Shown in pieces: positions 31,968 through 39,446 of a stretch of 39,446 bases of DNA. The notes below the pieces were generated by a model. It worked only from the letters and a program-made list of their open reading frames with translations. It did no database searches and was not told where the DNA came from. The DNA comes from an uncultured Clostridia bacterium (GTDB lineage Bacteria > Bacillota > Clostridia > Christensenellales > CAG-314): NCBI GenBank assembly GCA_947625725.1, contig CANQPI010000016.1, positions 1 through 39,446 of the forward strand, written 5' to 3'. The first letter of the stretch is position 1. Each line of letters starts with the position of its first letter. Position numbers and translations under genes: made by a program.

Positions 31968-34564
31968 ACGAAAAAATTTCGCCAATGATGAAAAATTATT
32001 TGCAAACAAAGGAGCAGTACAAGGACTGTATCCTCTTGTACCGTTTGGGCGACTTTTACGAGATGTTTTTCGAGGACGCGGAACGGGCGAGCAGAATACT
32101 CGATCTGACGCTCACGGGCAAAAACTGCGGTCTTGAAGAACGCGCTCCCATGTGCGGAGTACCCTATCACGCCGTTGACGCCTATATCGCCAAACTTATC
32201 GCCGCGGGCGAAAAAGTCGCTATATGCGAACAGTTGAGCGAACCGAACGGAAAACAACTCGTGGACAGGGCGGTGGTGCGCGTTATCACTCCCGGAACGG
32301 TGATGGAAAGCGACATTTTGGAAGAACGTCGCAACAATTTTATCGCCGCGGTGTGCGCCGACAAAAACATAGGCGTTGCGCTGTGCGATCTTTCCACGGG
32401 CGACGTGTTCGCTTCGGAATTCGGCGGCAGCGGTTATATCAAAGATTTGCAGGAATTTTTGGTAAGTTACAAACCGTCCGAAGTGTTGGCAAACAGTCAA
32501 GCCAAGTCCGCATCCGCGTTGTTGGACTGCGTTCGCGCAGGTTATGTGCCCGAATTTTCTCTCTACAACGACGACAACTTTGACAAGCGCATTGCGCGGG
32601 AACAAATTTTGCGCCACTACAAAGTAAGCACGGCGGACGGATTCGGACTGCAAGGCAAGCCCGACGCTCTGCGCGCGTGCGGCGCGTTGTTGCGCTATCT
32701 CAAAGAAACGCAAATGAGGGACTTGCCTCACCTCAAAGCGATCAGATATATCGAAAAATCCCGCTATATGTCCATCGACGTCAAAACCCGCAAAAATCTC
32801 GAACTGACCGTTTCCTATCGCGAGGGCAAGCGCAAAGGAAGTTTGCTGTGGCTGTTGGACAAAACTCAAACGGGCATGGGCGCGCGGTTACTCTCAGATT
32901 GGATAGACCGTCCTTTGCAAAAGGCGGCGCAAATAAACGCTCGTCTTGACGGAGTGGAAGAACTGTATCGCGGATATATGGTGCGCGCGGAATTGGGCAA
33001 ATTGCTACATTCCGTCAACGACATAGAACGCCTGGTGGGCAAGATCGCCTACAACAACGTAACGCCCAAGGACTGCGTTTCCCTCAAAGATTCCCTCGCG
33101 ATACTGCCCGAGGTCAAGAAACTCATTGCCTCCGCCCAATGCAAAATTTTGAAAGACGTCAACAATTCCATACACACCCTGCCCGAGGTGGTGGATCTGT
33201 TGGGTCGGGCGATAAACCCCGAAGTTCCCGCCGTCATCAGGGAATCGACGGACTACATTTTGAAAGGTTACAACGCCGAACTTGACGAACTGTACGACCT
33301 TGCGGAAAACGGCGGCGCGCGAATATCCGCGTTGGAAGAATACGAACGCAACCGCACGGGCATAAAAAATTTGAAACTCGGCTACAACAGAGTATTCGGA
33401 TATTACTTCGAAATAACAAACTCCATGTTGGGGTTGGTGCCGGACAACTTTATACGCAAGCAGACCCTGACCAACGGAGAAAGATTTGTCAGCCCCGAAC
33501 TGAAAGAGTTGGAAGAAAAAATGCTTTCCGCAGTGGAGGGGAAAGTGCGTTTGCAAAAGAAACTGTTTGACGAATTGCGTAACGCGTTGTTGCAATACAT
33601 TCCCGTAATGCAACAAACGGCGCAAGCCGTCGCCGCGTTGGACTGTCTTGTTTCCCTTGCGAACGTGGCGCAAAGCAACGACTACTGCAAGCCCAAAATC
33701 AACGCAAGCGGAACGGAACTGCGCGTGACGGAGGGCAGACACCCCATTGTGGAAAGTTACATCAAGCGCGAAAACTTTATCGCCAACGACGTAAATCTCG
33801 ACACCGCCGACAATCGCACTATGATAATTACAGGACCGAACATGGCGGGCAAAAGCACCTTTATGCGGCAGGTTGCGTTGATAACTCTGATGGCGCACAT
33901 AGGTTCGTTTGTACCCGCAAAGGCGGCGGAAATACCCATTGTAGACAAAATTTTCACTCGGGTGGGCGCAAGCGACGATATTGCTTTCAATCAAAGCACC
34001 TTTATGGTGGAAATGGTAGAGGTGGCAAACATACTCAACAACGCCACGTCCAACAGCCTTATCATTTTGGACGAGATCGGTCGCGGCACGTCTACCTTTG
34101 ACGGACTGTCCATAGCCTGGGCGGTGATGGAGTACGTTTCTCAAAAAATTTGCGCCAAAACGCTGTTTTCCACCCATTATCACGAACTGACCGACCTGGA
34201 AGGGCGTATCGAGGGGGTAAAAAACTACCACGTGACGGTCAAAGAACTCAACGGAACGGTGGTGTTTTTGCACAAGATCGCGCGCGGCGGAACGAACAAG
34301 AGTTTCGGTATCGAAGTGGCTTCTCTTGCGGGCGTGCCGCAGGAAGTATGCCTCCGCGCAAAAGAAATTGTCACCATGTTGGAAAACAGCAACATAAGCC
34401 TCAATCTGGACAAAGTGCAGCAGGCGGTTTCGTCGCGGCAGGTCGCAAAAACTTCTCAGGAAGTGTGCGCCGTCTTGCGCGATACCGATATGAACAGAAT
34501 TTCGCCCATAGAGGCGTTTGACATACTCAATTCTTTGGTAAAAAAGGTAAAAGAAAATGGCTGA
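31964..34564 (+). CDS. mutS: DNA mismatch repair protein MutS
   Basis: An 866-residue mismatch sensor. The mismatch-binding motif is G-D-F-Y-E-M-F near residues 29-35, the ATPase has Walker A G-P-N-M-A-G-K-S at 624-631 and L-I-I-L-D-E-I-G-R-G-T-S-T-F-D-G. Domains I to V and the C-terminal helix pair are all present. The ATG at 31964 overlaps the miaB TGA (ATGA) and GGAGG lies five bases before it; a frame reaching back to 31937 has no such site. The gene overlaps mutL by 8 bp. Confidence 0.97.
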   Translation: MNEKISPMMKNYLQTKEQYKDCILLYRLGDFYEMFFEDAERASRILDLTLTGKNCGLEERAPMCGVPYHAVDAYIAKLIAAGEKVAICEQLSEPNGKQLVDRAVVRVITPGTVMESDILEERRNNFIAAVCADKNIGVALCDLSTGDVFASEFGGSGYIKDLQEFLVSYKPSEVLANSQAKSASALLDCVRAGYVPEFSLYNDDNFDKRIAREQILRHYKVSTADGFGLQGKPDALRACGALLRYLKETQMRDLPHLKAIRYIEKSRYMSIDVKTRKNLELTVSYREGKRKGSLLWLLDKTQTGMGARLLSDWIDRPLQKAAQINARLDGVEELYRGYMVRAELGKLLHSVNDIERLVGKIAYNNVTPKDCVSLKDSLAILPEVKKLIASAQCKILKDVNNSIHTLPEVVDLLGRAINPEVPAVIRESTDYILKGYNAELDELYDLAENGGARISALEEYERNRTGIKNLKLGYNRVFGYYFEITNSMLGLVPDNFIRKQTLTNGERFVSPELKELEEKMLSAVEGKVRLQKKLFDELRNALLQYIPVMQQTAQAVAALDCLVSLANVAQSNDYCKPKINASGTELRVTEGRHPIVESYIKRENFIANDVNLDTADNRTMIITGPNMAGKSTFMRQVALITLMAHIGSFVPAKAAEIPIVDKIFTRVGASDDIAFNQSTFMVEMVEVANILNNATSNSLIILDEIGRGTSTFDGLSIAWAVMEYVSQKICAKTLFSTHYHELTDLEGRIEGVKNYHVTVKELNGTVVFLHKIARGGTNKSFGIEVASLAGVPQEVCLRAKEIVTMLENSNISLNLDKVQQAVSSRQVAKTSQEVCAVLRDTDMNRISPIEAFDILNSLVKKVKENG

Positions 34565-36452
34565 TATACGCGTATTGTCACCGGAAGTTTACAACTTGAT
34601 CGCCGCGGGCGAAGTTATCGAACGTCCCTACGGCGCAATGAAAGAACTTGTGGAAAACAGCATAGACTCGGGCGCGGATCGCATTACGATCGAGATCGCT
34701 AACGGCGGTTTCGACCTCATTTCCGTAACGGACAACGGTTGCGGCATAGCCGAAAAGGACGTGGAATTGGCGTTTGTAAAGCACGCCACGAGCAAACTCT
34801 CCGCTCAAAGCGATCTGGACGCTATTCAAACGCTCGGGTTTCGCGGCGAGGCGTTGCCCAGCATTGCGGCGATTTCCAATGTGCGAATGACGACGCGCGT
34901 AAGCGCCTCCGAAACGGGAGTCTGCGTGAATGTGGAAGGCGGCGAGGTAAAGGACAAAACCTACGTTTCGGCAAACGTCGGCACAAAGGTGGAAGTTCGC
35001 AATTTGTTTGCCAACACGCCCGCTCGCAAAAAGTTTTTGAAAACTCCCGCTTCCGAAAGCGCGGAAATAACAAAATTCGTTTCAAAACTTATTTTGACCA
35101 ACCCGAACCTATCGATTACGTACATTGCCGACGACAAAACCGTTTACTCATCCAACGGCAACGGTCGTGAACAGGCGATTTTTGCCGTGTACGGAGCGGA
35201 GTGCTTGGACAACTGTCTGCACATTGCCTACTCCAACGGCGAAATACGTATCGAGGGGTATATCGGCAATCCAACATTCTCCAAGCCGAACCGCAACGGG
35301 CAAACGCTGTCGGTAAACGGGCGGTACGTCACCGACCAATCGATAAGCGCGGCGATAATGCAGGCGTACAAGCCTTTTTTGATGACGAGGCAGTATCCGT
35401 TTTACGTTTTGAATCTGGACATTCCATGCCATCTCGTGGACGTAAACGTTCACCCCAAAAAGACGGAAGTTCGATTTGCCGACGCGCGCAAGGTATGCTC
35501 GCTGTTTTATCATTGCGTGGAAAACGCATTGCAAACCTACACGGAGCAACGTTCCGAACAAATTTTCTCCGAAGAGCCGCAAACAAGACCCGCGCAATAC
35601 CGACAAGAGGACTTTGCCGACGTTTTCGACCGTCTTGCCGCGCAAAACAAAATAGAAATTATGAACCGCGATCAGACCAAAGACGTGGACGAGATGGAAC
35701 GAGCCGAGTTGCAAGCGGACAAGATCGACGCAATTTCCGAACTCGGCACGCGTTTGGAGCGTGAAGTGTCCGTCGCGGCGGCGCGCGCAAATATGGGGCT
35801 GAACGGCGTTGACTATCTCAAACAAGCCGCTCCGCAGTTCAACGAGGTCGTCGGGGCGGAGTCCGCTCCCTCCCGAGAGGATATGCTGTTTTACCGCGCA
35901 AGAATTTTGGGCTCGGCGTTCAAAACGTACCTTATTTTGGAAATTGACGACAAGTTGATATTTGTGGATCAGCATGCCGCGCACGAACGCATTTTGTTTG
36001 ACAGGTTTATGCAAAACCGACCGTCGGACATGCAACCGATAATGTTTCCCTACACGTTTTCCGTGACGGACGAGGAAGCGTTGTTCATAGAGGAAAACAT
36101 TTCCAATTTCAACAAGGCGGGTATCGAATTGCAACGTTTCGGGACAAACACATTCCGTATCACGGCGGTGTCCTCCCTGCTTTCGGATATGGAAATGGGC
36201 GATTTCGTAAAGTACCTGCTGTCGTCGATTGAGGAATTCAAACCCGACGAGCGGGAATTGGCGGTGGAAAAAATCGCTCAAAAAGCCTGCAAAGCCGCCG
36301 TCAAAGCGGGATATTGTTTGAGCGAATACGAAATAAAGTACATTTTGAAAGAGGTTTGCGACAACAAAATTTTGCAATGTCCGCACGGCAGACCGATAAC
36401 GGTAGTGTTTAGCAAGACCCAACTCGAAAAGATGTTCAAGAGGATAGTGTAA
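34557..36452 (+). CDS. mutL: DNA mismatch repair endonuclease MutL
   Basis: A 631-residue partner of MutS. The GHKL ATPase domain shows N-L-I-A-A-G-E-V-I-E-R-P, E-L-V-E-N-S-I-D-S-G-A, D-N-G-C-G-I and G-F-R-G-E-A-L-P-S-I. The C-terminal dimerisation domain has the nicking-endonuclease motif D471-Q-H-A-A-H-E followed by R-I-L-F-D, and C-P-H-G-R-P, as in species without MutH. The last acidic position of the D-Q-H-A motif is Asp instead of the usual Glu. A low-complexity linker lies at about 330-440. It starts inside the mutS end and its TAA overlaps the miaA ATG. Confidence 0.96.
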   Translation: MADIRVLSPEVYNLIAAGEVIERPYGAMKELVENSIDSGADRITIEIANGGFDLISVTDNGCGIAEKDVELAFVKHATSKLSAQSDLDAIQTLGFRGEALPSIAAISNVRMTTRVSASETGVCVNVEGGEVKDKTYVSANVGTKVEVRNLFANTPARKKFLKTPASESAEITKFVSKLILTNPNLSITYIADDKTVYSSNGNGREQAIFAVYGAECLDNCLHIAYSNGEIRIEGYIGNPTFSKPNRNGQTLSVNGRYVTDQSISAAIMQAYKPFLMTRQYPFYVLNLDIPCHLVDVNVHPKKTEVRFADARKVCSLFYHCVENALQTYTEQRSEQIFSEEPQTRPAQYRQEDFADVFDRLAAQNKIEIMNRDQTKDVDEMERAELQADKIDAISELGTRLEREVSVAAARANMGLNGVDYLKQAAPQFNEVVGAESAPSREDMLFYRARILGSAFKTYLILEIDDKLIFVDQHAAHERILFDRFMQNRPSDMQPIMFPYTFSVTDEEALFIEENISNFNKAGIELQRFGTNTFRITAVSSLLSDMEMGDFVKYLLSSIEEFKPDERELAVEKIAQKACKAAVKAGYCLSEYEIKYILKEVCDNKILQCPHGRPITVVFSKTQLEKMFKRIV

Positions 36453-37354
36453 TGAAAACCGTCCTGGGCATAACGGGTACGACCTCGGTGGGCAAATCCG
36501 CGACGGCGGTGGAACTTGCAAAATTACTGAACACGGCGGTAATATCCGCAGACTCTATGCAGATATATCGCGGAATGAACGTCGGCACGGCAAAAATAAC
36601 GCCCTCCGAGATGAAAGGCGTCGCTCACTATATGTTGGATATAGCCGAGCCTTGCGACGAATTTTCTTCATTTTTGTACTCACGGCAAGCGGCGGAGATA
36701 ATCGACTCTATGACGACAACGCCGATAGTGGTAGGAGGGACGGGTTTTTACTTTGACAGCCTTGTCTATCCGCCTGAGTTCGGCGAGGGCGACCCTGCGC
36801 GCCGCAAAGAACTTTTGGAAATATACGAGCGCGAGGGGATCGAACCTCTGCGACAAATTTTGTCGGAATTGGACGGCGACGCCTACGCGCAAATAGACAA
36901 TTTCAACTACAAAAGAGTTATCCGCGCCATAGAGATCGCCGAAAAGGGCGAAAGCGTCACTCGCGGCAGTAACAGACAAAACCCGCGTTATAACTTGATT
37001 TTGTACGTGCTTCAACGCGACAGAGAGGGGTTGTACGCAAAGATTGACGAACGCGTGGACAAAATGGTGCAAAACGGCTTGGTAGAGGAAGTCAGGGGCT
37101 TGATCGACAAATACGGCTACTGCAAAACTTCGGCTTTCGAGGCGATCGGGTACAAGGAAATTATCGAATATTTGAAAGGTAATTGCACGTTGGAACAGGC
37201 CGTTTGTCAAATAAAAACCAACACGCGCCGCTATGCCAAGCGACAAATATCCTACTACAAACGCATGAATGCAGCCGAATATATCGACGCGGACGGCAAA
37301 ACGCCGTTGCAAATTGCAAATTATATCTACGAAAAAGTGCAAAAATTGCTCTGA
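36452..37354 (+). CDS. miaA: tRNA dimethylallyltransferase MiaA
   Basis: A 300-residue enzyme that transfers dimethylallyl from DMAPP to A37 of tRNAs, the step before MiaB. The P-loop reads G-T-T-S-V-G-K-S (family mostly G-P-T-A-V-G-K-(S/T)), then I-S-A-D-S-M-Q-I-Y-R-G-M-N-V-G-T-A-K, V-V-G-G-T-G-F-Y and the C-terminal R-R-Y-A-K-R-Q segment. It begins one base before the end of mutL. No hfq gene follows, unlike in Bacillus. Confidence 0.96.
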   Translation: MKTVLGITGTTSVGKSATAVELAKLLNTAVISADSMQIYRGMNVGTAKITPSEMKGVAHYMLDIAEPCDEFSSFLYSRQAAEIIDSMTTTPIVVGGTGFYFDSLVYPPEFGEGDPARRKELLEIYEREGIEPLRQILSELDGDAYAQIDNFNYKRVIRAIEIAEKGESVTRGSNRQNPRYNLILYVLQRDREGLYAKIDERVDKMVQNGLVEEVRGLIDKYGYCKTSAFEAIGYKEIIEYLKGNCTLEQAVCQIKTNTRRYAKRQISYYKRMNAAEYIDADGKTPLQIANYIYEKVQKLL

Positions 37355-37393
37355 AATATAACAAATTATTCTCAAAATCGGCAAAATGCAGAA

Positions 37394-37412
37394 TACTATG
37401 TTAAACATAGTT
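37394..37412. promoter_or_regulatory. Palindromic operator upstream of the YnbB-type gene
   Basis: ACTATGT-TAA-ACATAGT, preceded by GAAT, is nearly the same as the palindrome at 25374-25392. It lies 16 bases before the ATG at 37428, where a bound protein would block transcription or initiation. Confidence 0.6.
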
Positions 37413-37427
37413 AGATAAGAGGGCAAA

Positions 37428-38636
37428 ATGAACAAGGAAATAGCAGAAGCATTGCAAAACACAAGAGAGATATTCGACAGTCTGGACGAAATTGCTCTGT
37501 TCAATCAAAAAAAGGTAACGGACAGTTTTCGCGAAAACGCGGTCGCGCTCAGACACTTCAACGGAACAAGCGGTTACGGCTCGGACGACGCGGGACGTCA
37601 GACGCTCGGTTGCGTGGTGGCAAAAGTATTCGAAACGGACAAGGCTGTCGTCAGCCCATTGATCGCCTCGGGGACGGCGGCAATATCTTTGGCTTTGTTC
37701 GGCGTTCTTCGTCCGGGAAACAGGGTGCTATCGGTTACGGGAAAGCCTTACGACACTTTGACCGACGTCATTTTCAAAGAGGGCGTCGGCAGTCTGAAAG
37801 ACTTCGGCATAGATTTCGACTCGATCGACCTTGTAAACGGCACGTTCGACTTTGACGCTATCGCACAATATTTGGCTCGAAACCGCGTCAACATGGTGTA
37901 TATCCAACGCTCTCGCGGATACGCCTGGCGGCGCGCTCTTTCCATAGATCAAATAGAGCAGATTTGCCTGTTCGTGAAAAAAATCGACCCGAATATTATT
38001 GTATTTTGCGACAACTGCTACGGAGAATTTGTCGAAAAGCACGAGCCGACGGCTGTCGGCGCGGATCTGTGCGCGGGTTCTTTCATCAAAAATATCGGCG
38101 GCGGGCTTGCACCCACGGGCGGTTACGTCGCGGGCAAAGCCGACCTTGTAGATTTGGTGGCGGGCAGACTCACCGCGCCGTCGTTGGGCATGGAAGTGGG
38201 ATCTTATCAATCGGGATACAGACTGTTTTTTCAGGGAATTTTTGTCGCGCCGCACGTGGTAAACCAAGCGCTCAAAATCTCCACGCTGTTTTCCTACGCG
38301 CTTTCCAAGCGCGGATACAAGGTGACTCCGCAGGTCGGCGAACATCTCGGCGATATTGTCTGCTCGATAAACCTCGGCGATCCCGACAAAATGGTGGCGT
38401 TTTGCCAAGCCGTACAGAGCATTTCGCCCGTGGACGGTTTTGTCAAGCCCGAGCCGTGGCAACAAGCGGGTTACGCCGACAAGGTGATAATGGCGGCAGG
38501 CTGTTTTGTCGAGGGCGCGTCCATCGAACTTAGTTGCGACGGCCCGATACGCCCGCCCTATACGGTGTACTTGCAGGGCGGTTTGACCCTCGAACACGGA
38601 ATTTTGGCGTTGGAAAAGGTGTTGGAAAGCCTCTGA
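37428..38636 (+). CDS. Methionine gamma-lyase-like PLP enzyme (YnbB / aluminum resistance family)
   Basis: A 402-residue member of the Cys/Met-metabolism PLP-enzyme group, annotated in databases as aluminum resistance protein or methionine gamma-lyase family. Marks are F-x-x-x-T-G-Y-G-x-D-D-x-G-R at the N-terminus, V-S-P-L-I-A-S-G-T-A-A-I, Y-I-Q-R-S-R-G-Y-A-W-R, the aspartate in V-F-C-D-N-C-Y-G-E-F and the PLP lysine K221 in S-F-I-K-N-I-G-G-G. The true substrate is not known. In Bacillus ynbB lies a little downstream of miaA, as here. AGAGGG serves as ribosome binding site. It has its own upstream palindrome, shared with the cysteine desulfurase gene, which hints at sulfur-related control. 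Confidence 0.88.
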   Translation: MNKEIAEALQNTREIFDSLDEIALFNQKKVTDSFRENAVALRHFNGTSGYGSDDAGRQTLGCVVAKVFETDKAVVSPLIASGTAAISLALFGVLRPGNRVLSVTGKPYDTLTDVIFKEGVGSLKDFGIDFDSIDLVNGTFDFDAIAQYLARNRVNMVYIQRSRGYAWRRALSIDQIEQICLFVKKIDPNIIVFCDNCYGEFVEKHEPTAVGADLCAGSFIKNIGGGLAPTGGYVAGKADLVDLVAGRLTAPSLGMEVGSYQSGYRLFFQGIFVAPHVVNQALKISTLFSYALSKRGYKVTPQVGEHLGDIVCSINLGDPDKMVAFCQAVQSISPVDGFVKPEPWQQAGYADKVIMAAGCFVEGASIELSCDGPIRPPYTVYLQGGLTLEHGILALEKVLESL

Positions 38637-38880
38637 TCGCCCCGACAGCCACGTTATTCGATTTTACAAGGGCTTGCAGACTAAAAAGTTTGCCTCGGTT
38701 GGCAACAGTTCGCGGATTTTCCGTCTGAAAGCCCGAAATACGTACCGACCCCGCAAACAGAACCAAAGCGGTTACAAAAAAATTTTTCGACAGATTTGAC
38801 CGTTGCATAGCCGTCCGCAACGTGGTTATGTTCGACGGAGGTTGCCGCAACCGCGAAAAAAATTCAACAAGGAACAAACA

Positions 38881-39446
38881 ATGCAATTCGGACAAAAACT
38901 CATTCAATTACGCGAAAAACGCGGTTTATCCCAAGAGCAACTCGCCGACGAACTGCAAGTGTCGCGCCAAACCATCTCGGATTGGGAAAACGACGCAGCC
39001 GTTATCGACGTCGAGAACGCGGCAAATATTTGTCGATATTTCGGCGTGGATATGAACGCGTTGTTTCTCGACCCAACCGACCCCTCGGCGGAACTATCGC
39101 AAAACGACACGCCCGCGAGCGCAACGGACGTCCCCGCAAACGGTAGCGTAACGACCGACTCCGCGCCCGCAAAGTCGGCGCGGGACTCCGACAAAAATTC
39201 TTTGGCAATATGGCGCACGTCGCTAGCGGTCAGCGCAATTTTATTTGCGGTCTTTTTTGCCGTAGCCGTCATTGCGGCGACTTTGCTTGTTTCCGACCCG
39301 AATTCGGGGCTGACGATCAACAACATGATATTCGTAATCGTCGGGCTTGCCTTTGCGGGAATTGCCGCCCTTATGGCTCTTGTAATGTTGATAGTTTCCT
39401 CCGTGATGTTCGTCAAATGCAGAAAGTCGCTTGCAACGAAAAATCA
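38881..39446 (+). CDS. XRE-family regulator with C-terminal membrane segments (runs off the window end)
   Basis: The frame is open to the right edge (188 codons visible). The N-terminal 65 residues are a Cro/CI helix-turn-helix: L-R-E-K-R-G-L-S-Q-E-Q-L-A-D-E-L-Q-V-S-R-Q-T-I-S-D-W-E-N. A linker rich in Ala, Ser, Thr and Asp (about 66-110) leads to two hydrophobic segments, about 114-138 and 146-176, so the regulator is probably tethered to the membrane, a design frequent in Clostridia and often linked to membrane stress or transport. AAGGAA lies seven bases before the ATG. The target is unknown and may be downstream. Confidence 0.88.
   Translation, partial: MQFGQKLIQLREKRGLSQEQLADELQVSRQTISDWENDAAVIDVENAANICRYFGVDMNALFLDPTDPSAELSQNDTPASATDVPANGSVTTDSAPAKSARDSDKNSLAIWRTSLAVSAILFAVFFAVAVIAATLLVSDPNSGLTINNMIFVIVGLAFAGIAALMALVMLIVSSVMFVKCRKSLATKN

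Noticed and set aside
35967-36001. MutL as endonuclease-dead because the last acidic residue of the motif is Asp
   Set aside because: Asp for Glu is conservative and the other motifs (C-P-H-G-R-P) are intact, so activity is likely kept.

Overview
The window looks like a chromosomal segment of an endospore-forming Firmicute of clostridial type. The evidence is spoVAC-spoVAD-spoVAE, a yunB homologue and a dacF-type carboxypeptidase, together with a phenylalanine T-box ahead of pheST and strong AAGGAG-type ribosome binding sites. An uncultured gut lineage is plausible, because the lipoprotein at 3729 has the cysteine-rich CxxCGKC-type repeats I associate with such genomes, but this is only an impression.

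Left part (1-6760) is accessory DNA. It starts with the 3' end of a HipA-like gene, followed by a visibly AT-rich block of three unrecognised genes (497-1837). Next comes a tyrosine recombinase (2232-3137), a 177-bp segment bounded by near-identical inverted repeats (3352-3528) with a consensus-like promoter inside it, and a large lipoprotein gene (3729-6356). This arrangement is that of an invertible promoter: the recombinase would flip the segment and switch the lipoprotein on or off, and as written here the promoter points at the lipoprotein (ON). The lipoprotein itself carries a 453-bp tandem duplication with about three differences. Gene debris (an rdgB fragment and two copies of one gene tail) lies on both sides.

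Middle part (6832-16115) resembles the spoIIM-deoB-dacF and scpAB/spoVA neighbourhoods known from Bacillus and Clostridia: a SpoIIM-like membrane protein, deoB, an HU gene, dacF, a site-2 protease, scpA, scpB, a 763-bp intergenic stretch with about eight degenerate copies of a 40-bp repeat, then spoVAC-AD-AE and yunB. A small XRE regulator and a divergent yccF-type gene broken by an in-frame TAA follow (16176-16932).

Right part (17010-39446) is mostly housekeeping: T-box-pheS-pheT-U32 peptidase-mutS2; a cysteine desulfurase and thiI for tRNA thiolation; small AT-rich membrane peptides; a class A penicillin-binding protein on the minus strand; miaB-mutS-mutL-miaA with overlapping genes; a YnbB-type PLP enzyme; and an XRE regulator with membrane segments that runs off the end. 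Two PLP-enzyme genes 12 kb apart (25534 and 37428) share almost the same palindrome upstream, which suggests a common repressor. I see no rRNA, tRNA or CRISPR array.
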